Shown here in pieces: positions 1 to 5,103 of a DNA stretch of 21,421 nucleotides (positions are counted from its first letter, which is position 1; each line of letters opens with the position of its first letter). The stretch is from a virus. The translations under genes and the position numbers were made by a program. The notes beneath the pieces were generated by a model. The model saw only the letters and a program-made list of their open reading frames with translations, ran no database searches and was not told the DNA's origin. Location: positions 1 through 21,421 of the IMG/VR virus record IMGVR_UViG_3300048589_000533; one strand, written 5' to 3'.

Positions 1-578
1 TAGCCCATGTTCCACGCGGTGCGCGCGAAGCCCTCCGGCGATGCGTCCGGGCAGCTCTTGCCGTCGATCAGCACCACGCCGTCGCCGGTCGGGCTGCACC
101 AGTCGGGCCGGCACTTGCACAGCTCGCCGGTCTGCTCGTCGATCCAGAATGCCGACGCCTCGGCCATGCCGTCGCTCATCAGCGCCGCGATGTCGGGGCT
201 TGCGCGAACGTTGCGGGCCTGGGTGCGGGCCTTGGCCAGCGCGTCGGCGTCGGTGATCTCCACGCCAGCCGGCAGCGCGTCACGCCAAGCCTTGCCGTCC
301 TTGCTGGCGAAGCTCATTCCGTCCGGCTTGACGACGTAGCGCTCGGCGATCGCCTCGGGCTCGAACAGCGCCACGTGAAACAGCGTGCCAGCCTTCATCG
401 CGGGCGTCGGCTCGTTGTCGCCCTGCGGCCGGTTCGGGTCCAGCTGCTTGCCGTAGAAGTGCGCCGGGCTCTGGCGCATGCGCTTCAGGCCGCCGGCGCT
501 CATCGCGGCGATCCGATGGTATTGCTCGGCCGGCATATCGGGGTGCAGGCCCAGCGTGATGCGATCGGGCGCGTTCAT
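1..578 (-). CDS. RecE-like PD-(D/E)XK nuclease (DUF3799 type), partial
   Basis: The gene starts at the ATG at 578 and runs off the left window edge, leaving about 192 N-terminal residues. Phage members of this family are exonucleases that process double-stranded ends for annealing-type recombination, usually next to a RecT-like annealase. The early motif YHRIAAMSAGGLKRM, then SPAHFYGKQLDP and GTLFHVALFEPEAI, is typical of the DUF3799 family as I know it. The core contains CKCRPDW followed by VLIDGKSCPDASPEGF. The Asp of RPD and the D-G-K triplet fit the PD-(D/E)XK metal-binding pattern. It overlaps the preceding small membrane gene by ATGA, so it is the sixth gene of the PL operon. A RecT-like partner and an integrase might lie further left, but I cannot see them. 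Confidence 0.85.
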   Translation of the reverse strand, partial: MNAPDRITLGLHPDMPAEQYHRIAAMSAGGLKRMRQSPAHFYGKQLDPNRPQGDNEPTPAMKAGTLFHVALFEPEAIAERYVVKPDGMSFASKDGKAWRDALPAGVEITDADALAKARTQARNVRASPDIAALMSDGMAEASAFWIDEQTGELCKCRPDWCSPTGDGVVLIDGKSCPDASPEGFARTAWNMG

Positions 579-670
579 CGCAGCACCATGTGCAGCAGCA
601 GCGGAATGACGATGCAGGCGACGGCCGGCGCCAGCGCTATCAGCATCTCGGTTGACGGGCCGCGGGTCAT
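575..670 (-). CDS. Tiny single-pass membrane protein (31 aa)
   Basis: This 31-residue reading frame is squeezed between its neighbours with an ATGA overlap on both sides, which is the main argument that it is translated. After a short polar start (MTRGPSTE) it is almost wholly hydrophobic (about residues 9-30), ending HMVLR. It is therefore predicted to be one membrane helix. I do not recognise a family and the function is unknown. It is the third hydrophobic small protein in a row in the PL operon. Confidence 0.5.
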   Translation of the reverse strand: MTRGPSTEMLIALAPAVACIVIPLLLHMVLR

Positions 671-936
671 GGCAGGCTCACGAACAGCGCGGCAATGCCG
701 GACACCACCAGCGCGACAGCCAGCATCAGCAGCAGGCCGTTGCGCATGCCGACGAACACGGCCAGCGGGTCGGTGCGGTCCTCTTCGGTGCCGATCTCAC
801 TGGCCGCATGCGCAGCCTCGACGCGCCCCTGTTCATCGCAGCCGTCCGGCACGAAGCCGACGCGCTTCTCCCAGCGCTGGCGCGCGAGTTCGGCGCCGGT
901 CAGCTTGCCGGCGCTCGGGGTGTCGTTCAGGTTCAT
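667..936 (-). CDS. Small C-terminally anchored membrane protein (89 aa)
   Basis: I place the start at the ATG at 936 because an AAGGGG Shine-Dalgarno lies just upstream on the minus strand. A longer frame upstream of it is arginine/alanine-rich shadow coding. Residues 1-60 are hydrophilic and charged (for example LARQRWEKRVGFVPDGCDEQ). About residues 65-88 form a transmembrane segment (LLLMLAVALVVSGIAALFV), which suggests a cytoplasmic domain with a membrane tail. The gene lies two bases after the stop of the preceding gene and overlaps the next by ATGA. I do not recognise the family. Its place in the early leftward operon suggests a host-interaction or accessory role, but that is a guess. 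Confidence 0.65.
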   Translation of the reverse strand: MNLNDTPSAGKLTGAELARQRWEKRVGFVPDGCDEQGRVEAAHAASEIGTEEDRTDPLAVFVGMRNGLLLMLAVALVVSGIAALFVSLP

Positions 937-938
937 GG

Positions 939-1139
939 TCAGCCCCTTGCAGCAAGAAGAATTCCGATGAAGCCCAGCAGCCCGAAGGTGCAGAGCCAAC
1001 CCAGCGCCCTGGACCAGCGCCGCCACAGCCGCACGGGCAGCGCGGGACGCCGCGCGTGGAAGCCGGCCCATCCCTGGTTGATGGTGCGGCGGTCGCGCGT
1101 GACGCTGCTGGCGCGCATGGTGTGTTCGGAGTAGTTCAT
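939..1139 (-). CDS. Small basic membrane protein (66 aa)
   Basis: The ATG overlaps the stop of the upstream gene (ATGA), implying translational coupling. The first 45 residues are basic (RASSVTRDRRTINQGW, then several Arg). They are followed by a hydrophobic helix, LGWLCTFGLLGFIGILL, near the C terminus. The basic side would stay in the cytoplasm. No family is recognised. It could work together with the neighbouring membrane proteins at 667-936 and 575-670. Confidence 0.6.
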   Translation of the reverse strand: MNYSEHTMRASSVTRDRRTINQGWAGFHARRPALPVRLWRRWSRALGWLCTFGLLGFIGILLAARG

Positions 1140-1486
1140 GGCTGCGCCTCGTACTCAATCGCCAGCAGGCTTTGGATGCGCTCTTCGATGCGCGTCGCGT
1201 CGCGCTGCGCGTCCGCCAGCACCCGTTTTTTCTCCGCGCGCAGCGACTGCACGGCGCCGGCAGTCATGGTCTTGCGGTCGATCAACTCGACGGTGATTTC
1301 CGCGTGGCCGACCATCACGTAGCCGTCCTTGGCCCAGAACGCGCTCAGCACCCCGTCTTCGCCGAGCAACTTCTCATCGACCAATGCGAAAGCGTGCGCG
1401 GGCGTCTCTTCTGGCTTGGCTGGGTCGAAGTTGGTGTACTTGCTGACCAGCGCGATTGCGCGGCCCTTGATGAATGTCTTGCTCAC
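1136..1486 (-). CDS. Hypothetical early phage protein (116 aa)
   Basis: The best start is a GTG at 1486. It overlaps the previous stop as GTGA and has GAGGAGG seven to eight bases upstream. The protein begins MSKTFIKGRAIALVSKY. The middle (FALVDEKLLGEDGVLSAFWAKDGYVMVGHAEITVELI) looks like beta-strands. The C-terminal 45 residues (SLRAEKKRVLADAQRDATRI onwards) are predicted to form a charged helix or coiled coil. I do not recognise the family. It is the second gene of the PL operon, a position often taken by proteins that act on the host or on recombination. Confidence 0.75.
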   Translation of the reverse strand: MSKTFIKGRAIALVSKYTNFDPAKPEETPAHAFALVDEKLLGEDGVLSAFWAKDGYVMVGHAEITVELIDRKTMTAGAVQSLRAEKKRVLADAQRDATRIEERIQSLLAIEYEAQP

Positions 1487-1842
1487 GACAACGCCTCCTC
1501 TTCCATCCGCCGCTGCAGCCGGTCCTGCGCGTGCATCAGCTCCGCCGCCCGCGCCTTGATCGCCAGCTCCATCGCCGCCTCGACCCGCTGCGACAGCTCG
1601 CGCGCCGCGGCGTAGACCGTCGTGCTGCACATGCTGTTGAAAAGCACCGCCAGCAGCTGCGCGTTGCTCGCCTCGTCCGCCAGCAGCTCGGGCCGGCACA
1701 GCGTGTCGACATCGACCTGCTGCGCCGGGTCGTCGATGCCCATGTCGTTGTTCAGCGCCCAGGCCAGGGAGTAGGGCTGGTGCATGTACTCCACCGCAGC
1801 GATGTCGCGGGCTTCGCTGTGGGTCAGGTCGTTGTGCGGCAT
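1483..1842 (-). CDS. Hypothetical first gene of the leftward early operon (119 aa)
   Basis: Translation starts at the ATG at 1842 behind AAGGGAAG, roughly 30 bases downstream of the predicted PL transcription start. The protein begins MPHNDLTHSEARDIAAVEYM and is mostly helical. The last third (ELSQRVEAAMELAIKARAAE onwards) is a charged, Ala/Glu/Arg-rich helix that could be a coiled coil. It has no signal peptide or membrane segment. As the first PL gene it should be made at once on induction. I do not recognise the family. Confidence 0.75.
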   Translation of the reverse strand: MPHNDLTHSEARDIAAVEYMHQPYSLAWALNNDMGIDDPAQQVDVDTLCRPELLADEASNAQLLAVLFNSMCSTTVYAAARELSQRVEAAMELAIKARAAELMHAQDRLQRRMEEEALS

Positions 1843-1880
1843 CTGCTTCCCTTTCGGCGCCGGGGTGGCGCGTTGAGGGA

Positions 1881-1909
1881 ATAATAGGGGCGCTATTTGG
1901 ATGTGTCAA
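1881..1909 (-). promoter_or_regulatory. Leftward early promoter PL
   Basis: Read on the minus strand, the sequence contains TTGACA (1909-1904), a 17-bp spacer and TATTAT (1886-1881), a near-perfect sigma-70 promoter. It lies directly upstream of the leftward operon that starts at 1842. The -10 is overlapped by one operator-like palindrome (1883-1897). The upstream edge of the -35 is overlapped by another (1908-1922). Repressor binding there would block it. Confidence 0.85.
1883..1897. promoter_or_regulatory. Operator OL, promoter-proximal copy
   Basis: AATAG-GGGCG-CTATT is a perfect inverted repeat with 5-bp arms and a 5-bp centre. It overlaps the PL -10. Its centre is 25 bp from the next copy, and near-identical sites lie at PR. 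It is inferred to bind the repressor, the Cro-like protein, or both. Confidence 0.75.
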
Positions 1910-1924
1910 TAGGGCCGCTAGTAT
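1897..1924 (+). promoter_or_regulatory. Possible weak rightward promoter at OL
   Basis: TTGGAT (1897-1902), a 16-bp spacer and TAGTAT (1919-1924) read rightwards towards the small gene at 2009. The -10 hexamer is the same as that of PR and overlaps the distal OL site, so it would be repressed together with PL. The -35 is poor (3 of 6), so this is only a candidate. Confidence 0.25.
1908..1922. promoter_or_regulatory. Operator OL, promoter-distal copy
   Basis: AATAG-GGCCG-CTAGT is the same 15-bp pattern with one arm mismatch. It overlaps the upstream end of the PL -35. The sequence running out of it to the right (GCTAGTATT) is identical to that at the PR -10. Confidence 0.7.
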
Positions 1925-1972
1925 TTTCTGGGACAATCTTGCGGAACCACTCATTCGAGGGGCCCAGAAACG

Positions 1973-1994
1973 AAAAAGCCCGCGCGCTGCGGGC
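1973..1994 (-). terminator. Intrinsic terminator of the leftward lysogenic cassette
   Basis: On the minus strand GCCCGC, loop AGCGC, GCGGGC is followed directly by five Ts. This is a textbook rho-independent terminator. It lies after the leftward cassette that begins with the repressor, and just before PL. It therefore separates the lysogenic transcript from the lytic leftward operon. Confidence 0.85.
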
Positions 1995-2008
1995 GCTAGG
2001 AGCTACGG

Positions 2009-2236
2009 ATGGATGTGACCAACGCCAGGCGGCTGATCTTCCAGGCGATTGAGCCCGGCGGGCGCGAGCTGCGCGTCTATGCCGACGGCACGAGCAGCGG
2101 CTTCGCTGAAGGAACCCGCGTGATCAACCACTTCATGGCCGACCGCAACGCGGCGATCGGCCTACTGATAAAGGCGCGTGATCAGGGTCTTATCGCCCAC
2201 GAGAAGGCCGCCGAGATCCTTGCGATCTGGCTTTGA
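2009..2236 (+). CDS. Small hypothetical protein, rightward, in the immunity region (75 aa)
   Basis: An AGGAG lies six bases before the ATG at 2009, which is a strong start signal. The codons are G/C-ending like the rest of the phage. The protein MDVTNARRLIFQAIEPGGRE... looks compact: a short beta-rich start (RELRVYADGTSSGF) and two helices (AAIGLLIKARDQ and HEKAAEILAIWL). It runs rightwards, against its neighbours. Its last 75 bases overlap the tail of the leftward gene at 2162-2446. No family is recognised. A weak promoter over the OL operators (1897-1924) could drive it, through DNA that also encodes the leftward terminator hairpin. Confidence 0.6.
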   Translation: MDVTNARRLIFQAIEPGGRELRVYADGTSSGFAEGTRVINHFMADRNAAIGLLIKARDQGLIAHEKAAEILAIWL

Positions 2237-2446
2237 GCAGGCGGCAGCGCCGAAGGCTTCGGCAACTGCTTGCGCCGCTGGCGTGAAGTAGTAGTGCATG
2301 CCGCCGTCGTCATCTACCCGCGAGAAAATGGCTGCATCGCCGCTGCGCGACGCGATGTCAGCCCAATACACGGCGTCCGCGAAGCGCCTCGAAGTCAGCA
2401 GCGCCTGTGTCGGGTCATCGATGTAGAGGTAGTGCCAGCTGCTCAT
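2162..2446 (-). CDS. Hypothetical cytosolic protein, last gene of the lysogenic cassette (94 aa)
   Basis: It starts at the ATG at 2446, which overlaps the HNH gene stop as ATGA. The sequence MSSWHYLYIDDPTQALLTSR... has alternating beta and alpha character, with aromatic-rich strands (HYLYID, MHYYF). It ends LGGLLVGDKTLITRLYQ. It has no signal peptide, unlike the three genes upstream. I do not know its function. Because it is coupled to an exported nuclease, an immunity or regulatory partner is conceivable, but nothing in the sequence proves this. Its 3' end overlaps the convergent gene at 2009-2236. Confidence 0.65.
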   Translation of the reverse strand: MSSWHYLYIDDPTQALLTSRRFADAVYWADIASRSGDAAIFSRVDDDGGMHYYFTPAAQAVAEAFGAAACSKPDRKDLGGLLVGDKTLITRLYQ

Positions 2447-2736
2447 CGCCCGCTGCTCCTGCACTCCATCACATCGCGCTTGGTCTTGCGCTTGTGGTCT
2501 TCGATCGTGAGCCACTGCAGGTTGCCGGCGCGGTCGGCGCCGCCCGCGCAGATGGCGATGCGGTGGTCCGCCTGGTAGCCTGGGCACTTGCCGCGCGTCG
2601 CGCCCGTCGAAGGGCAGGGGTTCTCGCGCTGGAACTCGGCACGCACTGCCTGGCTGCGCTTTGCGTCGGCGGCATAGGCCGGCAGCGCCAGCGCGCTAAG
2701 CGCCAGCACCGTCAGGCTCGTCGAAGGAACAGCCAA
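2443..2736 (-). CDS. Exported HNH nuclease
   Basis: The C-terminal part carries an HNH (beta-beta-alpha-metal) nuclease core. It has CPSTGATRGKCPGYQADHR with Asp57-His58, then GGADRAGNLQWLT with Asn72, then His81 in EDHKRKTK. Four cysteines (41, 51, 63, 92) could make disulphides or bind zinc. The N terminus (SLTVLALSALALPAYA, cut after about residue 22) looks like a Sec signal, so the enzyme should act in the periplasm or outside. Small exported proteins of this HNH type are known in proteobacteria as non-specific or poorly studied nucleases. The start is a TTG at 2736 inside the previous gene; a GTG at 2709 would leave only a 13-residue signal. The next gene overlaps by ATGA. It belongs to the cassette behind the repressor. 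Confidence 0.8.
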   Translation of the reverse strand: MAVPSTSLTVLALSALALPAYAADAKRSQAVRAEFQRENPCPSTGATRGKCPGYQADHRIAICAGGADRAGNLQWLTIEDHKRKTKRDVMECRSSGR

Positions 2737-2999
2737 AGCACCGCCAGTGGTCCGAGTAGGCCAATCACCGCAAGCGCGATTTCGCCCCCGCTCATGTCGC
2801 GCGGTTCAGACTGGCGAGCCAGCCTGTTGCGCATGCGCACTACGCAGCCGTTGACGTTGTCAGGCGATGCGCGCTCGCAGTAGCTCTGGATGCTCTCTGT
2901 CTCCAGTTCATCTATGTAGCGGTTCTGAGCCACTGCAGAGGAAGAAATGCACGCCCCTGCGACGGCAAGCGCCAGCGGAACCAGGAAGCTTCCATTCAT
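2712..2999 (-). CDS. Exported or membrane-anchored small protein (95 aa)
   Basis: Residues 1-24 form a signal peptide (SFLVPLALAVAGACISSSAVA), probably cut before QNRYIDEL. A polar domain with two cysteines follows (IQSYCERASPDNVNGCVVRM). The last 25 residues hold a transmembrane helix (IALAVIGLLGPLAVLWLFL) with a basic end (RRA). So the small domain would face the periplasm and be tethered to the inner membrane. No family is recognised. It lies ten bases after the 58-aa secreted protein and overlaps the exported HNH nuclease, suggesting that the three are made together. Confidence 0.65.
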   Translation of the reverse strand: MNGSFLVPLALAVAGACISSSAVAQNRYIDELETESIQSYCERASPDNVNGCVVRMRNRLARQSEPRDMSGGEIALAVIGLLGPLAVLWLFLRRA

Positions 3000-3009
3000 G
3001 GCCGCCAGG

Positions 3010-3186
3010 CTACCTGCCGATGCTGAGAGGGCAAAGGCTAACGCCGACGTTCAGCACGGTGCCGTTGTCGTACCTGCACATCTGGCTGCCGTTCTCGTAC
3101 CACTGGGCCACCAGGAAGCTCATCAGCGCATGAGCCGGACCAACGAACAGTGCGGTCAGCGCCAGCGCGGCGAACAGTCGTTTCAT
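3010..3186 (-). CDS. Small secreted protein (58 aa)
   Basis: The start at 3186 is set by AAGGAG five bases upstream. An upstream extension of the frame lacks such a site. Residues 1-20 are a signal peptide (MKRLFAALALTALFVGPAHA). The mature part of about 38 residues reads FLVAQWYENGSQMCRYDNG, then TVLNVGVSLCPLSIGR, with two cysteines that may form one disulphide. I have an impression of similar short WYENG/CPLSI-type secreted proteins in proteobacterial genomes, but no function comes to mind. It is the first gene after the repressor, 169 bases downstream. Confidence 0.7.
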   Translation of the reverse strand: MKRLFAALALTALFVGPAHALMSFLVAQWYENGSQMCRYDNGTVLNVGVSLCPLSIGR

Positions 3187-3355
3187 GAGCACTCCTTGGC
3201 TGCGGGGGAGACCCTTGTAGCCGGGCACTGGCACGCGCGGAGCGCTGTGACACACATCCGCCAGCGGGAACAGCCGCGCGGGGTTTCCCGACGTTCACTT
3301 CTGGGATCGACGTTGCGCGGCACTGCCTGTAAGGTAACTATCGAGGCTGTCATTT

Positions 3356-3835
3356 TCAGGCGGCCTTCGGGTTTGCTGAGCCGCGTGCCGCGCCCTTTGT
3401 TCCTGCCGGGCTCGGGCCTGCAGACATTGGTGGCAGCGCCTCCATATCAAGGTGTGACCTGATTGCGTTCTCGATCCTTCGGATCGTTGTGGCGTCAGCC
3501 TCGCCCATCTTGTCCAGAACCTCCATGGACAACACGTTGCGACGGTCGAAGTGGAACAGCTGGTCGGCCAGGCGCGGGCTGAAATCGGCAACTCGGCAGT
3601 ACATCCCGACCGCGAAGCCGACGGCTGCCTTCAGGCTGAGCGCAGTCTCGCCGTTGAGGAAGAACCCGACCGCACCCTGGCTGCCGATGCCGTACTTCTC
3701 GCCAAACGCTGCCTGAGTGCCGGCGCCGTCCTCAGCGCGACGAGATGCGGTTTCTTCCCAGATCGCCTTGAGGCGAGATGCCTCCCGGACGTTTTCCTCG
3801 GTGACCTTGCCTTGCTTTGGGCCGCGCTCTTCCAC
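3356..3835 (-). CDS. Xre-family phage repressor without peptidase domain
   Basis: Likely the lysogeny (CI-type) repressor. Near the N terminus, ASRLKAIWEET, AAFGEKYGIGSQGAVGFFLN and LSLKAAVGFAVGM fit an Xre helix-turn-helix of the kind found in phage repressors. The remaining roughly 75 residues (from VADFSPRLADQLF) have no S24/LexA-like domain; the tail is Ala/Pro/Lys-rich. Repressors of this type are often longer and self-cleaving, so induction here may work differently. I chose the GTG at 3835 because the longer frame from the ATG at 3916 would put both OR palindromes and the PR promoter inside the gene. GTG has only a weak GGGA about ten bases upstream, so the start is uncertain. It is transcribed away from the Cro-like gene and heads the leftward cassette. 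Confidence 0.75.
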   Translation of the reverse strand: MEERGPKQGKVTEENVREASRLKAIWEETASRRAEDGAGTQAAFGEKYGIGSQGAVGFFLNGETALSLKAAVGFAVGMYCRVADFSPRLADQLFHFDRRNVLSMEVLDKMGEADATTIRRIENAIRSHLDMEALPPMSAGPSPAGTKGAARGSANPKAA

Positions 3836-3868
3836 GGCGGAATCGTCCCAGGAGCAGCCCCATGGATG

Positions 3869-3874
3869 CAAATA
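3869..3874 (-). promoter_or_regulatory. Candidate repressor-maintenance promoter -10
   Basis: Read leftwards, TATTTG could be the -10 of a promoter for the repressor. It gives a leader of roughly 25-30 bases before the GTG at 3835. I see no good -35, as is common for promoters that need activation by the bound repressor. It overlaps the edge of the OR-distal palindrome. Confidence 0.3.
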
Positions 3875-3885
3875 GCGCCGCTGTT
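3871..3885. promoter_or_regulatory. Operator OR, promoter-distal copy
   Basis: AATAG-CGCCG-CTGTT is the 15-bp operator pattern with one arm mismatch. It overlaps the first bases of the PR -35 and the possible -10 of the repressor promoter. Its centre is 25 bp from the next copy, exactly as at OL. Confidence 0.7.
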
Positions 3886-3912
3886 GACGAAACAAACTAG
3901 GGGCGCTAGTAT
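3884..3912 (+). promoter_or_regulatory. Rightward early promoter PR
   Basis: TTGACG (3884-3889), a 17-bp spacer and TAGTAT (3907-3912) lie just before the Cro-like gene. Transcription should start about 3919-3922, at or within a few bases of the ATG at 3922. The operator layout over -10 and -35 mirrors that at PL. Confidence 0.85.
3896..3910. promoter_or_regulatory. Operator OR, promoter-proximal copy
   Basis: ACTAG-GGGCG-CTAGT is a perfect inverted repeat with the same 5-bp centre as the OL-proximal site. It overlaps the PR -10, so binding here should shut off the rightward operon. Confidence 0.75.
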
Positions 3913-3921
3913 TCATGCCCT

Positions 3922-4170
3922 ATGAACACTGTCCTTGCTATCCGCCAGCGCTTGGGCCTCACGCAGGCCGCCCTGGCGGAATTGCTCGGCTGCACGCAGG
4001 GCAACGTCTCGTTCTACGAGAAGGGTCAGACCGTACCGCCGCCGGTGGCGGGGAGGCTGATCGAGGTTGCGCGTGAGCGGAATCACAGCTATCTCACATT
4101 CGACCACGTGTACGGCGCAGCGGAGTTGCCGCCGCCCACCACCGAGTCCGCCGAGGCCAAGGCGGCATGA
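3922..4170 (+). CDS. Cro-like helix-turn-helix regulator (82 aa)
   Basis: The first half is a Cro/C1-type helix-turn-helix: LGLTQAALAELLGCTQGNVS (residues 11-30), then FYEKGQTVPP and a third helix around GRLIEVARE. The last 30 residues are Pro/Ala/Glu-rich and probably loose. As the first gene after PR, divergent from the repressor, it is the natural Cro equivalent, expected to compete at the shared palindromes. No Shine-Dalgarno lies before the ATG at 3922, and PR should start transcription at about that base. The mRNA is therefore probably leaderless. The HTH begins so close to this ATG that a later start is unlikely. It overlaps the next gene by ATGA. Confidence 0.85.
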   Translation: MNTVLAIRQRLGLTQAALAELLGCTQGNVSFYEKGQTVPPPVAGRLIEVARERNHSYLTFDHVYGAAELPPPTTESAEAKAA

Positions 4171-5099
4171 ACGACGCGGACAAGGCCAGCATCGTGATGC
4201 GCGCGCTGCGCGGCGATTCGCTGTCCCCCATGGCGGCCGAGTACGGCGTCACGAAGCAGGGCATTCAGATGATCGTGAAGCGGGCCGGGGCGGCAGAAGC
4301 CGCGCGGGAGGTCCGCAAGCAGATCGCCGAAGCCAACAAGCCCAAGCACGACGCCTGCGCGACACGCTGCGGCGTCAGCAAGGACGAATGGCGGCGCCTC
4401 TCTGATGCCGGGATCTTGGGGAAATGGCAGCGGCTGCGAGACAACTGCCACCGCAGAGCGATTCCGTTCGGCCTGTCCCTGGCCGACTACGCGCGCTTCG
4501 CCGAAGCGCTCCCTCTCGGCAGAGAGAAAGGCCAGTTCGTGCTGGCCCCGCGCAAGCCTGAACTTGGGTACATGCCGGGCAACATCGTTGTGCGCGGCGT
4601 CACTGCCCACGCGCGCACAACTCGGGCGCGCGACACAGAGGTTCCGCGAGTGGCTGTCAGCCCCGGCGTGCTTCATTTGTACCCGGGCACTGCCAAACCG
4701 TTCGCGGTGCGGGTCGGAAGCAAGTGGATCGGGAATTTCGCCACCGCCGACGAGGCTGTTGAGGCGCGCAGCCGGTACGTTGCCGAGAACCCGCCCGCCA
4801 CCGCGTTGGGCACCGGACGCGGATGGACGCTCGTCAAGCGTTGCAAGACGCGACCCTATCGAGTGTGCGTCGGTGGACGCCACAGCTTCCACGCCACCCC
4901 CGAAGAAGCGCGCGCCGCGTACCTGAAGGCGTGCGCCGAGATCGTGGCCGCAAGGGCGGCGTCAGCCACCGCGCACACCCCGATCCTGCCCCCGCCGCAT
5001 CAACTCCTCGGCCAAGCGCATGTGCTCCGCGGCCGCGGCTGCGATGCAGCGACGAATCGTGTCGCGCACGCGCAGCCAAGCCCAGGCTTCAACGGATAG
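4167..5099 (+). CDS. HTH protein with degenerate HNH-like and two AP2-like domains
   Basis: Three parts can be seen in the 310 residues. Residues 1-40 look like a helix-turn-helix (PMAAEYGVTKQGIQMIVKRA). Residues 85-150 (WQRLRDNCHRRAIPFGLSL, then GYMPGNIVVRGVTAHAR) recall the back half of an HNH homing-type nuclease, without a clear catalytic set. Residues 165-207 (KPFAVRVGSKWIGNFATADE) and 221-262 (RPYRVCVGGRHSFHATPEE) look like two AP2-type DNA-binding repeats. About 45 loose residues follow. AP2 next to HNH is a known layout in homing endonucleases. A domesticated DNA-binding regulator in the usual cII position is one reading; an active nuclease is another. ATGA overlap couples it to the Cro-like gene. 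Confidence 0.7.
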   Translation: MNDADKASIVMRALRGDSLSPMAAEYGVTKQGIQMIVKRAGAAEAAREVRKQIAEANKPKHDACATRCGVSKDEWRRLSDAGILGKWQRLRDNCHRRAIPFGLSLADYARFAEALPLGREKGQFVLAPRKPELGYMPGNIVVRGVTAHARTTRARDTEVPRVAVSPGVLHLYPGTAKPFAVRVGSKWIGNFATADEAVEARSRYVAENPPATALGTGRGWTLVKRCKTRPYRVCVGGRHSFHATPEEARAAYLKACAEIVAARAASATAHTPILPPPHQLLGQAHVLRGRGCDAATNRVAHAQPSPGFNG

Positions 5100-5103
5100 G
5101 GGC

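Noticed and set aside
375-1322. Rightward frame across the PL operon (315 codons)
   Set aside because: Low-quality Arg/Ala/Ser-rich product opposite several coupled leftward genes with good ribosome sites.
2443-2736. HNH nuclease as the restriction partner of the methyltransferase
   Set aside because: It has a signal peptide, is in a different operon 3.6 kb away on the other strand, and resembles small exported HNH nucleases.
3836-3916. Longer start (ATG at 3916) for the repressor
   Set aside because: It would place PR and both OR palindromes inside the gene and leave no room for a repressor promoter. Not excluded, since the GTG chosen has only a weak ribosome site.
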